Shown here: in pieces, positions 45,396-58,600 of the stretch
Position numbering within the stretch: the first letter of the stretch is position 1
Layout of the letters: the number at the start of each line of letters is the position of its first letter
Assembly: GCF_002775205.1 (NCBI RefSeq)
Contig: NC_036453.1
Location: 14,879,594 to 14,943,593 of the forward strand
DNA: 64,000 bases
From: Xiphophorus maculatus
Lineage: Eukaryota; Chordata; Actinopteri; Cyprinodontiformes; Poeciliidae
Direction: 5' to 3'
Notes under the pieces: generated by a model
Databases searched by the model: none
Told to the model about the DNA's origin: nothing
Seen by the model: only the letters and a program-made list of their open reading frames with translations
Position numbers and translations under genes: made by a program

Positions 45396-47261
45396 GACCT
45401 TTTCATCTTCAAAGACGATCCGTGCTCATCTTCATCGTCGTTGAAGATGAGCAACTTTTTGCTCAACCCGTTGACACGTTGCCCTGAACCTCCTCAGTGA
45501 CTCCTGAGTGTTGATCCGATACAACTTTATCAACAGACTAAGTTTCAGCCGTCTGGTGATGAAGATTTACAGCCATGTTTCTCTCCAGAGCCGTTTCTTC
45601 TGGTCCAAAAACACCAGAATCAAAGGGCTGGGTTTTACTGGCAGAGGAGTACTGCAGAGTCCTGTTGGTGACCCAGTTCTTTGGTTCTGGTGTGATGAAG
45701 CAGAGACAGGATCTGGAAACGGGTCCCGGGGTCTTCCTCTACAGAAATGAAGAGGAGCTGTTGTGTTTAACAGCTTCCATTGATCATAAGTTACCTGAAC
45801 ATGTCCCATGAAGCATTACTCCAGGCAGGAAGCTGGTGAGATCATGGATTGGACTTTCATTGCTCTAGAAGATGCATCTGATAGACCTGTCAACTTCCAC
45901 AAGTTTGTCTTCACCAATGTCAGATTAGGATTGGGAGACTGGGATTAAAGGTGGATTACAAACATTTTAACCCAACCTTGCTTCAGAAGCTGTGAGTGAG
46001 CCACTCTCAGTCGGACAGTCTGTAGTTCTGGTCGGACCAGTGGTGGTTCTAGTGTTCCTGCTTTTAAAATGTTTTTTAATCTCAGGTCGTTTCTCCTTCC
46101 GGACCTCATTAGTTTGGATGTTTTGATGTTTTTGTGTCAGAATTAAAGTGTTTGTGACTCCAGCTGTTGTCCATCCTTCATGGTACCAAGAAGATCCGTT
46201 TTCTCACACGGCTCAACACCAAACCTCCTTTAAGAACTTTAGATGTGTTTTCACTGAAACCTGAACCACATGGTAACAAACAGCCAATCATGGACGTTCT
46301 CCAGGTTTCTGGAGAACATCTTGCTGGCAGGAAGAGTTTAGCTGTTATTAGTTTATTCATTTATTATCAATCTGCCATTAATCATTATTCAATATTAGTA
46401 AATGAACATTAATTCACTTTGAATTAATGTTCATTTATTGTGAGTTAAAAGTTGCAATTTGAAGCTGATAGTGAAATAAAAATAAAACAATCATTAGATA
46501 ACATATAAAATAAACTCATCTGCACGACCAATTTTACAGAATAAACTTTATTTATGCCATCAATACAGATTAATGGAAATCATTTTATATAGTGATGATA
46601 ATGATGTAAAACTGAGATAATTATGAAGATAATCAGTGTTCAAAGTGCAACATGAGTGAGAGTGTTTTTCACAGTGGAGGCTGCGGCCCCATGTTGGGCC
46701 ACCGGGAGGCGCTAGTTGGCCTCAGAAATATAGATCCAAGATTGAATCTTAAACATAAGAAACTTTTAATTATAATTTTTTAGATGATAAAAAATTATGA
46801 TCTAATCTGTTTTAAAATCATAATTCTAAAAGTTCTTAAAACATTATTAAAATTGTATTTGTCATGCTCATCTCACTGATTCGTTAAGGTGCTTTGCTGC
46901 TTAAGCTAGCATAGCAGCAAAATGGAAAAGTTTCTAACCAGAAACAAACTGAAGGAACGGTCCAGCAGCTGGTTCCTTCAGGAAACTCCTGCAGAGAAAC
47001 CCTAATAACCTAATAATTTATGATACATTAATGTAGTAATTATTGAATAGTGAGTAAAAGTGAGAAAAACATTCTGCAGGTTGATGTTTCTCGACATGTT
47101 TTGGGTTTCTGTTTGGGGGGCCATGGTATGGTAAGGTCTGGGAACTCCAGAGCTAAAGAACCACAGGGGTAGTTCCAGGTCATGACCAGCAGATGACGCC
47201 AGAATTGCAGACAAGCTAGAGAGGTTCTCCGGGTCTCAGTAGAATCTGCTGGACCTCTTGA
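45396..47261. other. Convergent 3' ends of the P2Y gene and the FMO gene
   Basis: P2Y 3' UTR probably ends near ATTAAA at 46142-46147. FMO 3' UTR on the other strand ends near AATAAA (plus TTTATT 46547-46552). Between them is a strong hairpin at 46399-46437 (18-bp arms, 3-nt loop). No other gene was seen. Confidence 0.5.
46399..46437. terminator. Long hairpin between two convergent genes
   Basis: Arms 46399-46416 and 46420-46437 are exact reverse complements with a 3-nt loop. AT-rich. It lies between the two polyA signals. A role in 3' end formation is only a guess, and it could be the remains of a MITE. Confidence 0.4.
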
Positions 47262-49699
47262 TCAGCTGATCTGCTCCCACCGGGTGGCGCTCACCAGCCT
47301 GTAGTTGAACTCCCGGTAGTTTTCTGGGTGAACCTGTCTCTGCCTCCAGACCTCCTCATAGAGGCTGCGAACTGCCGGCTGGAGAGGCGGGAAGCCGGCG
47401 GAACCGGCCAGAGTGTCGCAGTATTCCCATTGGTCCTGGTCCAACTTCAGCAAGTGGTGGTGCTGGACCCCGGCCTCCAGTTTCCTCTGGTGCTCCCTCC
47501 GCACCACTTCCTCCATCTGCTCCTGAGGCGGCACGGTGACCGACCCATCCAGCACCGCCAGGGCAAACTGGACCTGAGGAGACCAGAACCATCTGAGACC
47601 GCTCCCCAAGGTTCTTCACCGGCGGATGCTGCAGCTCACCTGGCAGTCGAAGTTGGGGAAGGGGCAGATGATTTTACAGATGCCAATGAAGATCAGTGAA
47701 GGGAAGGCGGGAGGCATCATGTAGCGGTACAGAGGGGATACCACATGGTTCTGGATCTCTAGACCCAGCCGGGCCGGGTCCAGGAACGGGTAGCTGAAGT
47801 TGTACCCAGTGCAGAAAATCAGAACGTCGGCCTGACATACGGAGCCGTCCTGAGGGAAACATTTGAACCACTCAGAGGGAGGTTTCACCTCAACATGAAA
47901 CATTCTGAGGTTCTGGAACCAGAACCGGAACCAAAGTGGTTGGTTCTGCAGGATGGGCTCACTTGGAGGCGGATGGTTCCGTCGTCCTGGACCGCCACCA
48001 CGCAGCTCGCCTGCTGGATCCCGGGAGGAAGAGGAACGGTCAGCGGAGGGTTCCGGTGACTCAGAGTCACCTGCAGAGAAAACACTTTCTCATTCATTGA
48101 TTTGGGCTCTGATGTCATCGGAGGACATGGTTAGTTCTGGAGAAGCCCCGAGTTAAAAATGGTTCATAGTTTTAATTAACTCTGATGGTACCTTGGCTCC
48201 AGCCTTGACCAGCTCAATGGAAATGTCCAGTCCGGAAGCTTTAGCTCCCAGAACCACCACCGTCTGACCCGAGAATGGCTCGGCGAAGCGGTACGAGTGA
48301 CTGTGGAGAACCGTTCCTGAAGACACACAGCGTTTATCAAAAGTCTTTACTCTGTGTGACCTGCTGCCATCCCTGACTCAGAGAAACACGGTACCTTTAA
48401 AGTTCTGTATCCCCGGGATGTTTGGGATGTGAGGGTCCGAGTAATGCCTGAGGACACAGACATTAAACCTTTGAGGCATAAGATTGGAGCAACAGTGACC
48501 CCCGGTGGCAGGAGGCAGAATAACATTCTGTTTTTAAGCCGTACAAGGAATTACAGGAACCATCAGGTCTCCCTGAAATTTTGTGGTTAGAAAATGATAA
48601 GTTGAAGCTTTCCACCAACACAACATTTAGCGGAAGCTAATGCTAAATTATTAAACCAACACAGTATTTAGCAAAGGCTAATGCTAAGTGATAAATTCGA
48701 TTGTGTTGATACCCACAATGTGTCATTAGGAGGAGAGTAGAAACCGAAGCGATCGTCAATGTCAGTGACCCTTATCAGGTGCAGAATCAAGGATCGTGTT
48801 AGAGACTCATGTCATGTTGATGGCCTCTATGGCGACCTCTATTGCCCAGCGCCTCCTTCGCATGATGGCTTGAGGCAAATTCACGACGACAGTCCAAAGA
48901 GCTCAACGTTACACTGGATCAGCCAGAGAGACCCAGCAGAAGCAACAGAGGTGAGCCAATACTCTGACTGGGTTTGTTGAAGCTAACAGAGTTTATAGCC
49001 AATATGAAAACATGCTTCATCTTTTTACTTCATTATCATGCCATATGATACCATGGTAGCAACCCGCTACGCACCCTGAACAGATGAACACTGCATCAAA
49101 TGTCTCCGTTTTCTGATGACCCGTTGAGTCTAATGATGTCACTTCCCATGTGATCTTGCTCTCCCCGTTCTCTGCTGTCGTGGAAACAGGCGTAACGTTT
49201 TCCACGGCTGTGTCAAACTGGTGATGGAGGATAAATCGGTTATCTTGACTGGGACGGTTACTGGACTCCGGGATCAGTGGGAAGACTCACCCGGATGTGA
49301 GGCCGGATCCGGAAGTTCTCACAGTACCTCTCCAGGTACCGCTGGACCTCCTGGTGGGACAGGAAGCTGCTCAGCTCAGGATCAAAGGGGTAGTCAGGGA
49401 ACATCATCACCTCTTTGGGCAGGTTGGTTCTGTTTGAAAACCAGAACTGGGTCACAACTCATGAGGAGTCAGCTGCTGGCAGACAGGTGACCTTACCTGA
49501 GGTCCCTGTACATACTGCTGAGCACTGGTCTCCCGTTGGGGTATGTCCCGATTCGCTCCTCGTAGCACCAGGTCCCGCCCACATTCCCACTGACCTCAAA
49601 CACCACTGGGGGGGCAAAGCTGGCGGGGCGGGTCAGGATGTGGCGAGCCGCACAGAGTCCGGCTGCTCCCGCTCCAACCACCGCTACCCGCTGCAGCAT
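47262..49699 (-). CDS. Flavin-containing monooxygenase, GS-OX-like type
   Basis: Eight coding exons on the minus strand: 49497-49699, 49291-49429, 49075-49217, 48395-48447, 48192-48316, 47963-48070, 47640-47849 and 47262-47573. Total 1293 nt, 430 aa plus stop, all in phase. The N-terminus has the FAD-binding GxGxxG (VAVVGAGAAGLCAARH). EVSGNVGGTW is the typical E-x7-G-G-x-W segment. HYSDPHIPNIPGI precedes the NADPH site, which reads VVVLGAKASGLDISIEL. IFCTGYNFSYPFL is the FATGY-like motif. At 430 residues, without the C-terminal membrane helix of FMO1-5, it fits the shorter GS-OX-like branch found in fish. Expected reaction: NADPH- and oxygen-dependent S- or N-oxygenation, substrate unknown. 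The 5' UTR continues to 49726 and a leader exon at about 50780-50880. Confidence 0.9.
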
Positions 49700-49889
49700 C
49701 CTCTGGTTCCGGTCCAGAGGTCCTACCTGGACAGAAACATTCCCACATTAAAGATCCGGGACGGGTCCACAACACCTCCGTCGCCATGGAGACTTATTCT
49801 GGGATGTTATCCTGCTTCAGGATTGTCTTTGATCCTCACAGGTTCAAATATGTACATACAGCCCCGCTGATTATTGCTTATATCCAGTG

Positions 49890-50215
49890 GTGGGCACTGC
49901 TAACCAAAATGCTAGCTGTGCTAGCTCTAAAGCACTAATCACAAACATTAGTTCTGCTAATGCTAAATGGCTTAACCAGCATATTTAGCATAAGCTAATG
50001 CGCCAAATCAGCATATTTAGTATAAGCTAATACTAGAGCATTAAGTCAGCATGATGTTTTGTGTAAGCTAACGCTAACATGCTATACCAGCATGATAATT
50101 CGTCTAAGCTAATGCTAAGACACTACGACAACATAATGTTTAGTGTAAGCTAAGGCTAATACTAAACCGCTATACCAACATGATATTTAGCGGAAGCTAA
50201 CACATCAGGGGTGGA
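49890..50215. repeat. GCTAAT-rich dispersed repeat
   Basis: Degenerate tandem of 'caacatgatatttagcggaa' followed by gctaatgctaa. Similar arrays occur at about 27,240-27,360, 29,200-29,430, 48,600-48,700 and 55,020-55,370. Family not known to me. Confidence 0.6.
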
Positions 50216-50779
50216 GAGTGAAGTTTTTCTTTTGGATTGTTGTTGTACAAGAATGTTTATTTAAAAAATATAATAAATAAGGTTATTTTATTTGGAATGG
50301 AAAAATGTGACATTATTGATACAGAACTTTTATTTGTTAACTTTTTTATTACTCAACAGGACATCGGTTGGTTTCATAACCGCACTCAACTGACTGGACC
50401 CAGTTTGGACTTTGTCCTCGGGAAGACAAGACCGATGACACCACAGGGTCACTGATTCACAGAACCGATCAACTTTAATGCACAGAACACGAATCAGCAG
50501 AAAAACAGAACCAGAACATCTAAAAACAGAATCAAAGCTGCGCCAAAATCTGCCCAAAGACAACAGGAGGATAATGCCAACTTCGCACCCCATAAGCGAA
50601 CCCTCCAAACTTTGTAACTAGCCTGTAGCCATCCTGTAGCTAGCCTGATAACAGTGATGCGCTAAGCGCTTTAAAGTATCTATAGTCGGTGATCAGAATC
50701 ATGTTGATCAGTAATGATCGATAAAATCATCCGGTACCGAGTTTAATGTCTGGCTTGGTTCCGCTGCTGCTCTACTTAC

Positions 50780-50880
50780 CTGAAGACGGAAGGCGCGTTT
50801 CTACAGGGACGCGATTCACTTCACAACACCGGAAGGTAGATAACGGAAGCTGGAGTGTTACAGAGAGAATGGTTCCCCGC
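50780..50880 (-). other. Predicted leader exon of the FMO gene
   Basis: The minus strand ends ...CTTCCGTCTTCAG followed by the donor GTAAGTAGAG. An acceptor CTGTCCAG lies at 49727, so the leader splices 27 bases upstream of the start codon. ETS-like cttccg words occur here. The upstream limit is not fixed. Confidence 0.5.
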
Positions 50881-51429
50881 GTTCAAGAAGTAACAGAGAA
50901 ACTTCCGGTCTGAACCCTTCACAATAAAGGTCCAATAAAACACATTTACTGTTATTGATCATATTTCAAAAAGACATTTTACTTTATTGTTTTTCACATT
51001 TTAAATTATGTTTTGAATGTTAAGGGATATAATAAATTCTTTCCTTTTATGTGGGCCAAAATGAAGTCATAAACGTATGTTTGTTCCTTTTGTAATAACT
51101 CATTCAGCTTCACTCTGAAGATATTTGGATGATCTGAGTTATGAAAATACTTTATTTCTGTTCGGGATGATAAAGTCTTAAACTGAATCTCTGTTCTCAT
51201 CAGACAGAGCTGAGCGTTGGTCTGACCGCGTTTCCAGCGCTGCAGCATCTCCAGGAAACAAACCGAACCCAAACATTTTATTAGAAAAGAAGAAGAAAGG
51301 CCACAGAAACATGAAGTAAACACAAACTGCTGCAGCAGGCCAGGAAACCTTCAGCTTGCTGCAGCTCTGTCCCAGTCAAGTCTCCAGCCGGTTCTGACCC
51401 GGTCAGCGTCCGTCCACAGACGATGTCCG

Positions 51430-53050
51430 TCATTTGGCGGAGGCGTTGCCGTGCTGCGGCGGCTGCTGCGGCGCCTGCTGCTGCTCGGCCAGCGCCTGCT
51501 GCAGCCGCGTGCGTTTCCTGGAGTAATGCTGCCAGTGCAGCAGCTGCTGCTCATCGATGAACTTGGCGCACTGAGCGTTGACCAGCTCCTTCCTGAAGTG
51601 TTCGTACTGCAGCAGCTCCAGCATGTGGAGGCAGTGAGGGTACCTGCAGGGGGAGGGGGAAGTGAACACCTGGACCATCCACTGAGAGAAGAAGAAAAAC
51701 TACAGAAACTAGAAGAACTACACCAACTAAGTGAAGAACTAGAAGAATCACTAGATAAAGAACACAAATAGAACAATACCTAGATGTTGAAGATCTAGAG
51801 GAGGAAGAATTAAGTAAAGTAGAACTAGAGGAAGAAGACTTGTATGAATCCATCAGAGTCCATAAACCTCTATCAGGGTCGGACGGGGTTCAGGTTTAGG
51901 TTCTACCCTCTGACCCAAACCGGGTCATCCAGAACCTCTCTGGATGATTCCTTCACTAGAATCCGGATCCGGCCTAATTCTGGTTCTCCAGAACCAACAT
52001 TTAAACTCAGAATCTGAACTGTTTCAGTAGAACTGCTGATTGAATTGGATCTAAAACCTGAACAGGTCTGAAGAACCTTCCTAGAGTTCTGACCCGGTTT
52101 GGATCGGAGGTCATGGTTCCACTGTGAAGCGAGTTCTGATGAATCAACCGGACCCAGGTCAGAGGTTCTGGTGGGGGGCTTACTTGAGGAACTTGGCATA
52201 TTCGGGTTCCTTCCAGTACAGGAGATACTTGAGGTAGTTGATGAAGGGTCGGTCTCTCAGGAACCCTCTCTGGGCCAGAACTGCAACACAAACACAAGAA
52301 CCCGGTCAGCCGCAGACGGACGGGTTCTAAAGCAGAACCGGCTCCACAAACCCCCACGCTCTCTGTGTTATGTGGCTCCAGTTAGTTCTGAACAGAACCC
52401 ACCCGGTTCTGACTTAGAAAGGATCCAGCACTGACTAAAGGTTACTACAGGTCAGTCTGGTGAAACCCAAACGGTTCTGACTGGGATTCTGCAGGAACTG
52501 GAACTCATCCAGATCATATAAAAAGTTTTTGATTCTCTTCCAGATGAACCAGTTTGGGTTTGGTTCAGGTTCTGCTCAGAATAAACCAGTATTTTGGTTA
52601 AACAGGTGAAATGTTCCTTTATTGTTCCACTTGTGGACTGAAACCGGGTCACTTACAGTTCAGGTAGTTCGGGTTGGCCAGACACTGGACGAACTCCAGT
52701 TCGGACTGGAACCGGTTCTTAGCCTGGTCGTCTGGAGGACAGAACAGAACAGAACCTGACCCAGCAGCAACAACCAGTAAATTATCTATTTAACCGTCAG
52801 ATCCAGCTCTCTCCACCAGACTCCGTTTAAAAAAAATCATTTTAAGGCTTTTTTATTTTTATTCCACATAAAACTCTTCTAGCTAACTAAAAACACTGAA
52901 TAATAAAACTTTACAGGATTCCTTAACCACCGGCGCAACATATTTTACCCTTTCATTGTTTTTAATAATGATGAAATGATCTAAACAATTAGCTTCTTAG
53001 CCTGCTCTCACAACGGAAGATAACAACAACGTCCACTAACCAGTTTCCAT
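51430..53050 (-). CDS. med31: Mediator complex subunit 31
   Basis: Four exons on the minus strand: 53041-53050, 52657-52731, 52187-52280 and 51430-51643. Total 393 nt, 130 aa plus stop. The protein is nearly that of human MED31 (131 aa). It contains ELEFVQCLANPNYLN, FLAQRGFLRDRPFINYLKYL, LYWKEPEYAKFLKYP, HCLHMLELLQYEHFRKELVN and AQCAKFIDEQQLLHWQHYSR, then a Gln-rich tail QQQAPQQPPQ. MED31 (Soh1) is a small, highly conserved subunit of the Mediator middle module that contacts MED7, bridging activators and RNA polymerase II. The first exon codes only MET plus one base, with a GTTAGT donor, and was fixed by phase and by the human protein. PolyA AATAAA (plus TTTATT 50983-50988). Confidence 0.95.
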
Positions 53051-53993
53051 GGCAACACGGATTCTCTGACCAGGTTACGGAAATAAAAAATGTAGTCTGA
53101 CCAAAAAGCTGGCAAATAGAGACTTTGATACTCAGAGTTGATCTTTGTTGGGGTTAGCTGTCCGCCATCAAACATTCATCGATATAACCGTCGTGTCTCC
53201 ACGACTTTTTATTTCAGTTTACGGCTGGTGTTGTTCGGTGTCTGGGCACCAGATGGAGACATTTAACAGCCACAGAGAGCCGAACTGGGATGAGGTCAAA
53301 TTGACCCGTTTTAAAGTTTAAACAATTTTTAAAAATAGTTGGAAGTATTTTGTTTTCATGATTTTTTTTTCTAATTGTCTTAATAGGTGCAAAAATGTTT
53401 TGGAGGAAATTTTTGGTTTCCGACACTACTGCATGATTAAACACTCCCCGACCCACGAACATTATTGCTGTACCTCAGAAACGAACATGACAGGAGGGTT
53501 AAAGAACTTTCAGAACAATCATTTAATAACATAAATGCTATTACTGACTGTTGTCTCAGTCAGTAATTTTTTATGAAAAGTAATAAAATATTATGGCCAC
53601 CTACCTAATGATGTGTTTGTCCCACTTTTCCTGCCCCGACCCATCGAGAAATTGATTCCTTCAGACCCCTGAAGGTGTTCTGTGGTATCAGGTATTAAGA
53701 TGTTTGGAGCACATCCTTGAAAAGTTTAAAATCAACTTGTGAAAGTATAAGAATTATAGAAAACAACATGTCTAACTACCAAACTGAAATAGTTTTCAGC
53801 CAATGATACATGCTGTGTCATCGGCTGAATAACCTAGAAGACATTCAGTCTTAACCAATGCTGAGCAGAGATTAGCAGCTGTATGATTTTTTATATTCTT
53901 CAACTAGATTATTATAAAACGCGGTCTGTGGATGTTCTGAACGCTGTTTGGATGAAACAACAACATGACAAACAAAGAGTGAATTTTATCACG
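53051..53993. other. med31 promoter side and intergenic DNA
   Basis: The first 150 bp are the likely med31 promoter. About 53,220-53,480 looks like degraded DNA-transposon sequence (ggtcaaattgacccg palindrome). No gene was recognised. Confidence 0.4.
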
Positions 53994-55676
53994 TTTATTT
54001 ACAGATGAATTTTTTTCACATATAAAACTGTTGGCAACATGACGATAGAAAACTCTGCAAATTACATACATGTACAGTATGTACATAATAAAGTATCTAT
54101 AAATATTTATATGTACTAACACAGAGCAGCTCCAGTGCAGAGTTCATCAACTGCATTAAATCTGAGTTTCTTCTGTTTACTGACTGAAAATTAAAAAATA
54201 GAAAACCCCCAAAACAAAGAAACACTTAAACCCAATTAAACCTCTTCCTCACACTTGTCATTGTTACCATGGTAACATCTGGTTTGGTTTGCTTCTGCAG
54301 TGAAAAACTTGCACTAACACCCACCAAGATGTTGGTGGGAAACATGATGCTTTGTGGGGCTTTTAGGAAATCTACCAGGAAGTGACAAAGGTTTGTGATT
54401 TAATGAAGGAGGAACTCATGTCCTGTTTGGACGTTAATCAGAACCATTTGAGCTAACAGAACCCGATTCTGTTAGCTCTGTTCTGCTAGTCCTTTTATTG
54501 GGTCTTTTCATGTTTTTTTCATCTTTCTTCAGTTAACAACTCCAAATGAAATTTAAATTCCTGGTTGAACTGGTTTGATTCTCTATTTCCGTATGTAAAC
54601 TGGATCTGTGTGTACAAACATTCAGCCATGCTGATGAAAGTCTGTGTAATCCCTGTATAATCCAGTGTAATCTGGCACGTTTGGACCTTCCCATCAGGAA
54701 GAGACTAATTTCCCTGCTGACTGCAGTTCCACCTCACAACTGTTGACCAATGAGATCTGCTCCATTTGCTCCATGACCCTAAATGTCCAAACTACCTCAG
54801 ACTGAGAGCCTTCATCAGATGGTGATGATGGTGAGAAAACAAATGATCTGAGCCTCCATGTAGCTTCATGAAACTCCATGCTGTAGAGACAAATCTGAAA
54901 CCATTTTTCACCCAGCGGGGACTACTTCCTTATATCAGGAGGCTTTATCCATTCAGAAACTAGCTACTGATCTGATTAATGATAGGCTGGCAGCGGTATC
55001 TGAGCAACCAACACTGGTTAATGAAAAGGAGACTGCTAGCGTTAGCTTTTTAGAAGCTGGTGACTAGCATGTTTAGGCTGGTCATCTAGCCTACTACTTC
55101 CTCTGCTGTCTATTAGCACAGTTTGGCTAGAATTAGCTTTGGAGAAGCTAGCATTAGCCTTAAATAGGCAAACAGCTAGCATACAAAGACTGGTCAACCC
55201 TTTCTTACATTTTTATATATTTTATCTAGAAAACTGTTGGCATATAATATCCAACCTATTGAATGCTAATGCTAGGCTATTCAATTCTAACACCAGCCTA
55301 TCCGTACCAATGGACAGCAAAGACAGAAATCAATCTAACTGGTGACCAATCCCTCCAAAGCTAACACTAGTGAGTAGCTTCCTTCTTATTTGCCAGTGCT
55401 GGTTGCTCAGTTGCTGGACCTGGTTGCTTGGTGCCAGCCTGTCATTATTCAGCAGTTGGATTCAGATCGGATGCAGCCTCCTGCGATAAGGAAGCTTTCA
55501 CCGCACAGTATTCTGAACCCCTCCACTCTGCCGTACTTAAACAACCATTAGACAAGGAAAAGTCCTGAATTCCCTCTGAACCGTGTAGATGAAGTAAAGC
55601 TGGGAGCGGTTTTCAGAGAACTCTGTGTTTAGAGGCTCAGGACTGGAGGATCCCGGCTGGCAGGAGGTTGTGGGTT
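53994..55676 (-). other. 3' UTR of the SLC13 gene
   Basis: From the stop at 55677 to a minus-strand AATAAA (plus TTTATT 53994-53999), 1.7 kb. It contains a GCTAAT-rich repeat at about 55,020-55,370. No separate gene seen. Confidence 0.55.
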
Positions 55677-58600
55677 CTACACCGGGGAAGTGATGTTGGC
55701 CCACAAGGGGTAAGAGTCCAGGGAAAACAGGACGCGCCCCCAGCTGTTGATGGCCAGAGTGATGCAGCCGATCCCGATGATGTTCATCACCACGCCGGTT
55801 TTAGCCTGTGCAGCACAACAGCAGGTTATCATTGTGGATCTTCCTTTTCTTTCACAGACATGGGGTGGGGGGTGGGGGCGCACTCACCATGTCAGACACT
55901 TTGAGGAAGCCGGAGGAGAAGACGATGGCGTTGGGGGGCGTGGCCACGGGCAGCATGAAGGCGAAGGAGGCGCTGAGTGTGCAGGGTATCATGACGTACA
56001 GCGGGTTCAGGCTGATGGACTGGGACTGGACCAGAACACAAAACAAAACCTGCTTTTACTCTGCGCCGACCACAACCAGCTGTTGGCATCATGCTTAGAC
56101 CTGCAACTGTTACCATGGAGGCAAGGATGGGCAGGAAGAGCGTTGCCGTGGCAACATTGCTAGCACACTCCGTGAAGGTGGCGATGAGGAGGCAGAGGAT
56201 GATGGCGATGGCCCACGGCGGGATGGAGTGCAGCGGCGTCATCTGAGCACCGAGCCAGCGGGAAAGACCGGACACCTGTAAACACGGAAACAGACTTGAT
56301 TCCTCCCAGAAGCCTCGCTGTTCTGGAAAGTGATTAGACTACAAAATGATGAGGTCATGACTCAGGAATTTAAACTGCAGTGTATCTCTGCCTGGTCACT
56401 GAATTTCCTCTGGAATGTAACTCCAAATCTTTTGTGGAAAAGTCAAGTTCACCTCGCTGCCTTTAGCCAGAGCGAAGCCGCCCCCCAGCAGGAGGACGAT
56501 GTTCCAGGGCATCTTGTCATGGGTCACCTGCCAGGTGAGCAGCGGCGAGGCGGGGCCTCGGGACAGCTGGCTCTCTGATTGGAGGAGAAACAGCTCTAAC
56601 TGCGTGTGAATCCCAGGAAGTGTATGCTGAGCGAGTTTTACCGGAGTTGGAGCGCCGCCAGAAGCAGAGGCAGCGCGGCGGCTCGGAGGGAAGGACGAAC
56701 AACAAGATGGCGACGAACAACGAGACGGTGGCGTCGGTGACGAACCTGCGGAGACGCACAGAACCGGACTGAACTCACAGAACCCTACAGAACCAGACTG
56801 AACCAAGCAAACACACACAGCTTGTAGTCAATCTGCTGCAGATTTTGACACACACAGAACCCAGCAGAACCGGGCTTTTGTCAATGTGGGAAATGTCTCT
56901 GATCTCCTGATCAGCTGCAGTCTGAACTTCATGGACCCAACATGCTGGGTTTGTGAATGGCCCAACTGTTTGCACACACTCAGCGACCCGGTCCATACCG
57001 GGACATGTCCACACCGTCTCCACGTGGCAGCGTCTCTCCATTTGACCCCTGACCTCTACAAGGCTTCCATTCTTTCTTTTTTTTACCCCTCCAGGGGGTC
57101 TTTTGTGGGCTCTAGTGTCCCTTATATGACAGTGGGCTGACAGGAAATGGGGAAGAAGAGGGGGGAAGAGATGCGGCAAATATCGTCGGGTCCGGGAGTT
57201 GAACCCGCGACGGCCGTGTCGAGGACTCAAGGCCTCCAAATACGGGTCGCGCTAACCGCTACGCCACCAGGGCACGCCCAGGCTTCCATTCTTGAATAAA
57301 AGGTCTCAGTTCAGCTCATTGACATGACTGGAATCCGGAGCCGCCCTGGTTCTGGTCGGGTTTTACTAGATATAAAACACTAGATATCAGTGTTGGTGAG
57401 GTAGGAACAATATTAGCAGAACATCAGGATCCAGAACTTGTAAAATATATCACTGCATAGTTCTCATGTGATGTCACACTGCAAGGAACTTTGTGGCTGC
57501 CATCTTGGTTATGCTAATTACCAAGCTAGTTACGGTTTCCGTAACTAGCTGTCATGGTAGTTGCTGTGGAGTTGCTATGGAAACAATGAACGAGCCACAA
57601 GCTTAGAACTAGCTCTCGCCTTTTTCCTATCCTATTTATGAACAATGTAAGTAATTACAACTATTACTCAACGACAGTTTTTGAGTTCTCTACTTTCTCT
57701 TAGTCTCAAACCCATGGTCCATCTGCTCTTTGCGCTGCACTTGCCTACCTAGATGGCGGTTCAGTGGTTCGGATCACTTCCGGTTCAAACTTGTGTGACT
57801 TCTGCATTACTGCACTCCAAATGCTCCTTTCGCATGTGAATATTTTGCACACTAATGTTGAGATGATGATACAGTCATGAGAAATGGAAACTGGATCAGG
57901 GGTTGTTCAGATTCAGATTCTTTCCAGATTCAGATTTTCCTGTGACCTAATGTTTGACCTTTAACCCCAGAACCACTGAGCAGTTGGAATGAATTTGATG
58001 TTATTGTGGTTCCGCAGCAGGTTGGGGTGATACCAGACATCTGGACTCACGGCTGGCGGATAACCTGGTTAGTGATCTGAGCTCTGAACATCTGAACCAA
58101 TCAGACGACTCCTTGTCTCTGAGCAGAACGATGTCAGGAGTGGACATGCAGGACCCTGCTGCTGTTTCCTCAGCTGAAGGTCACAGCAGGTCCAGCAGAG
58201 GGGGAATCTGACCCGTCTGTTTGTACGACCTGCAGCTGAACGGTTCTGATCCGACGGACCCTGCTGGGTCCCACTGCTGGGTCCCACCGCTGGGCATCGG
58301 CTCCGACTTACAGGAATTTCCCCAATATCTTCCAGTTCTGCTCAGAGTTGCTCAACAAACCTTCCCACCAGGTAGACCAATAAGATGCTGGCCCCTGAGC
58401 GTGTCATACAATCTGTGCAGTTAAATGAGACAAAAGTTGGAAAAGTTCCCGGGTGTGAAGACTTTTGTTCTACATCAAACAGTGAGATTTAAAGACTTCA
58501 CACTGCAGGTTTTCAGAGTTCTGGAGTTTAGACCCTGGACCTGTCCGGGTTTAGCACTTTCTGTCCTCTGTAATGTTATTCTTCTCCAAAGCTTCTTTTA

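Noticed and set aside
57150-57279. A functional tRNA gene
   Set aside because: The A and B boxes belong to a SINE with a long non-tRNA body, A-rich tail and target duplication; no intact cloverleaf is needed to explain it.
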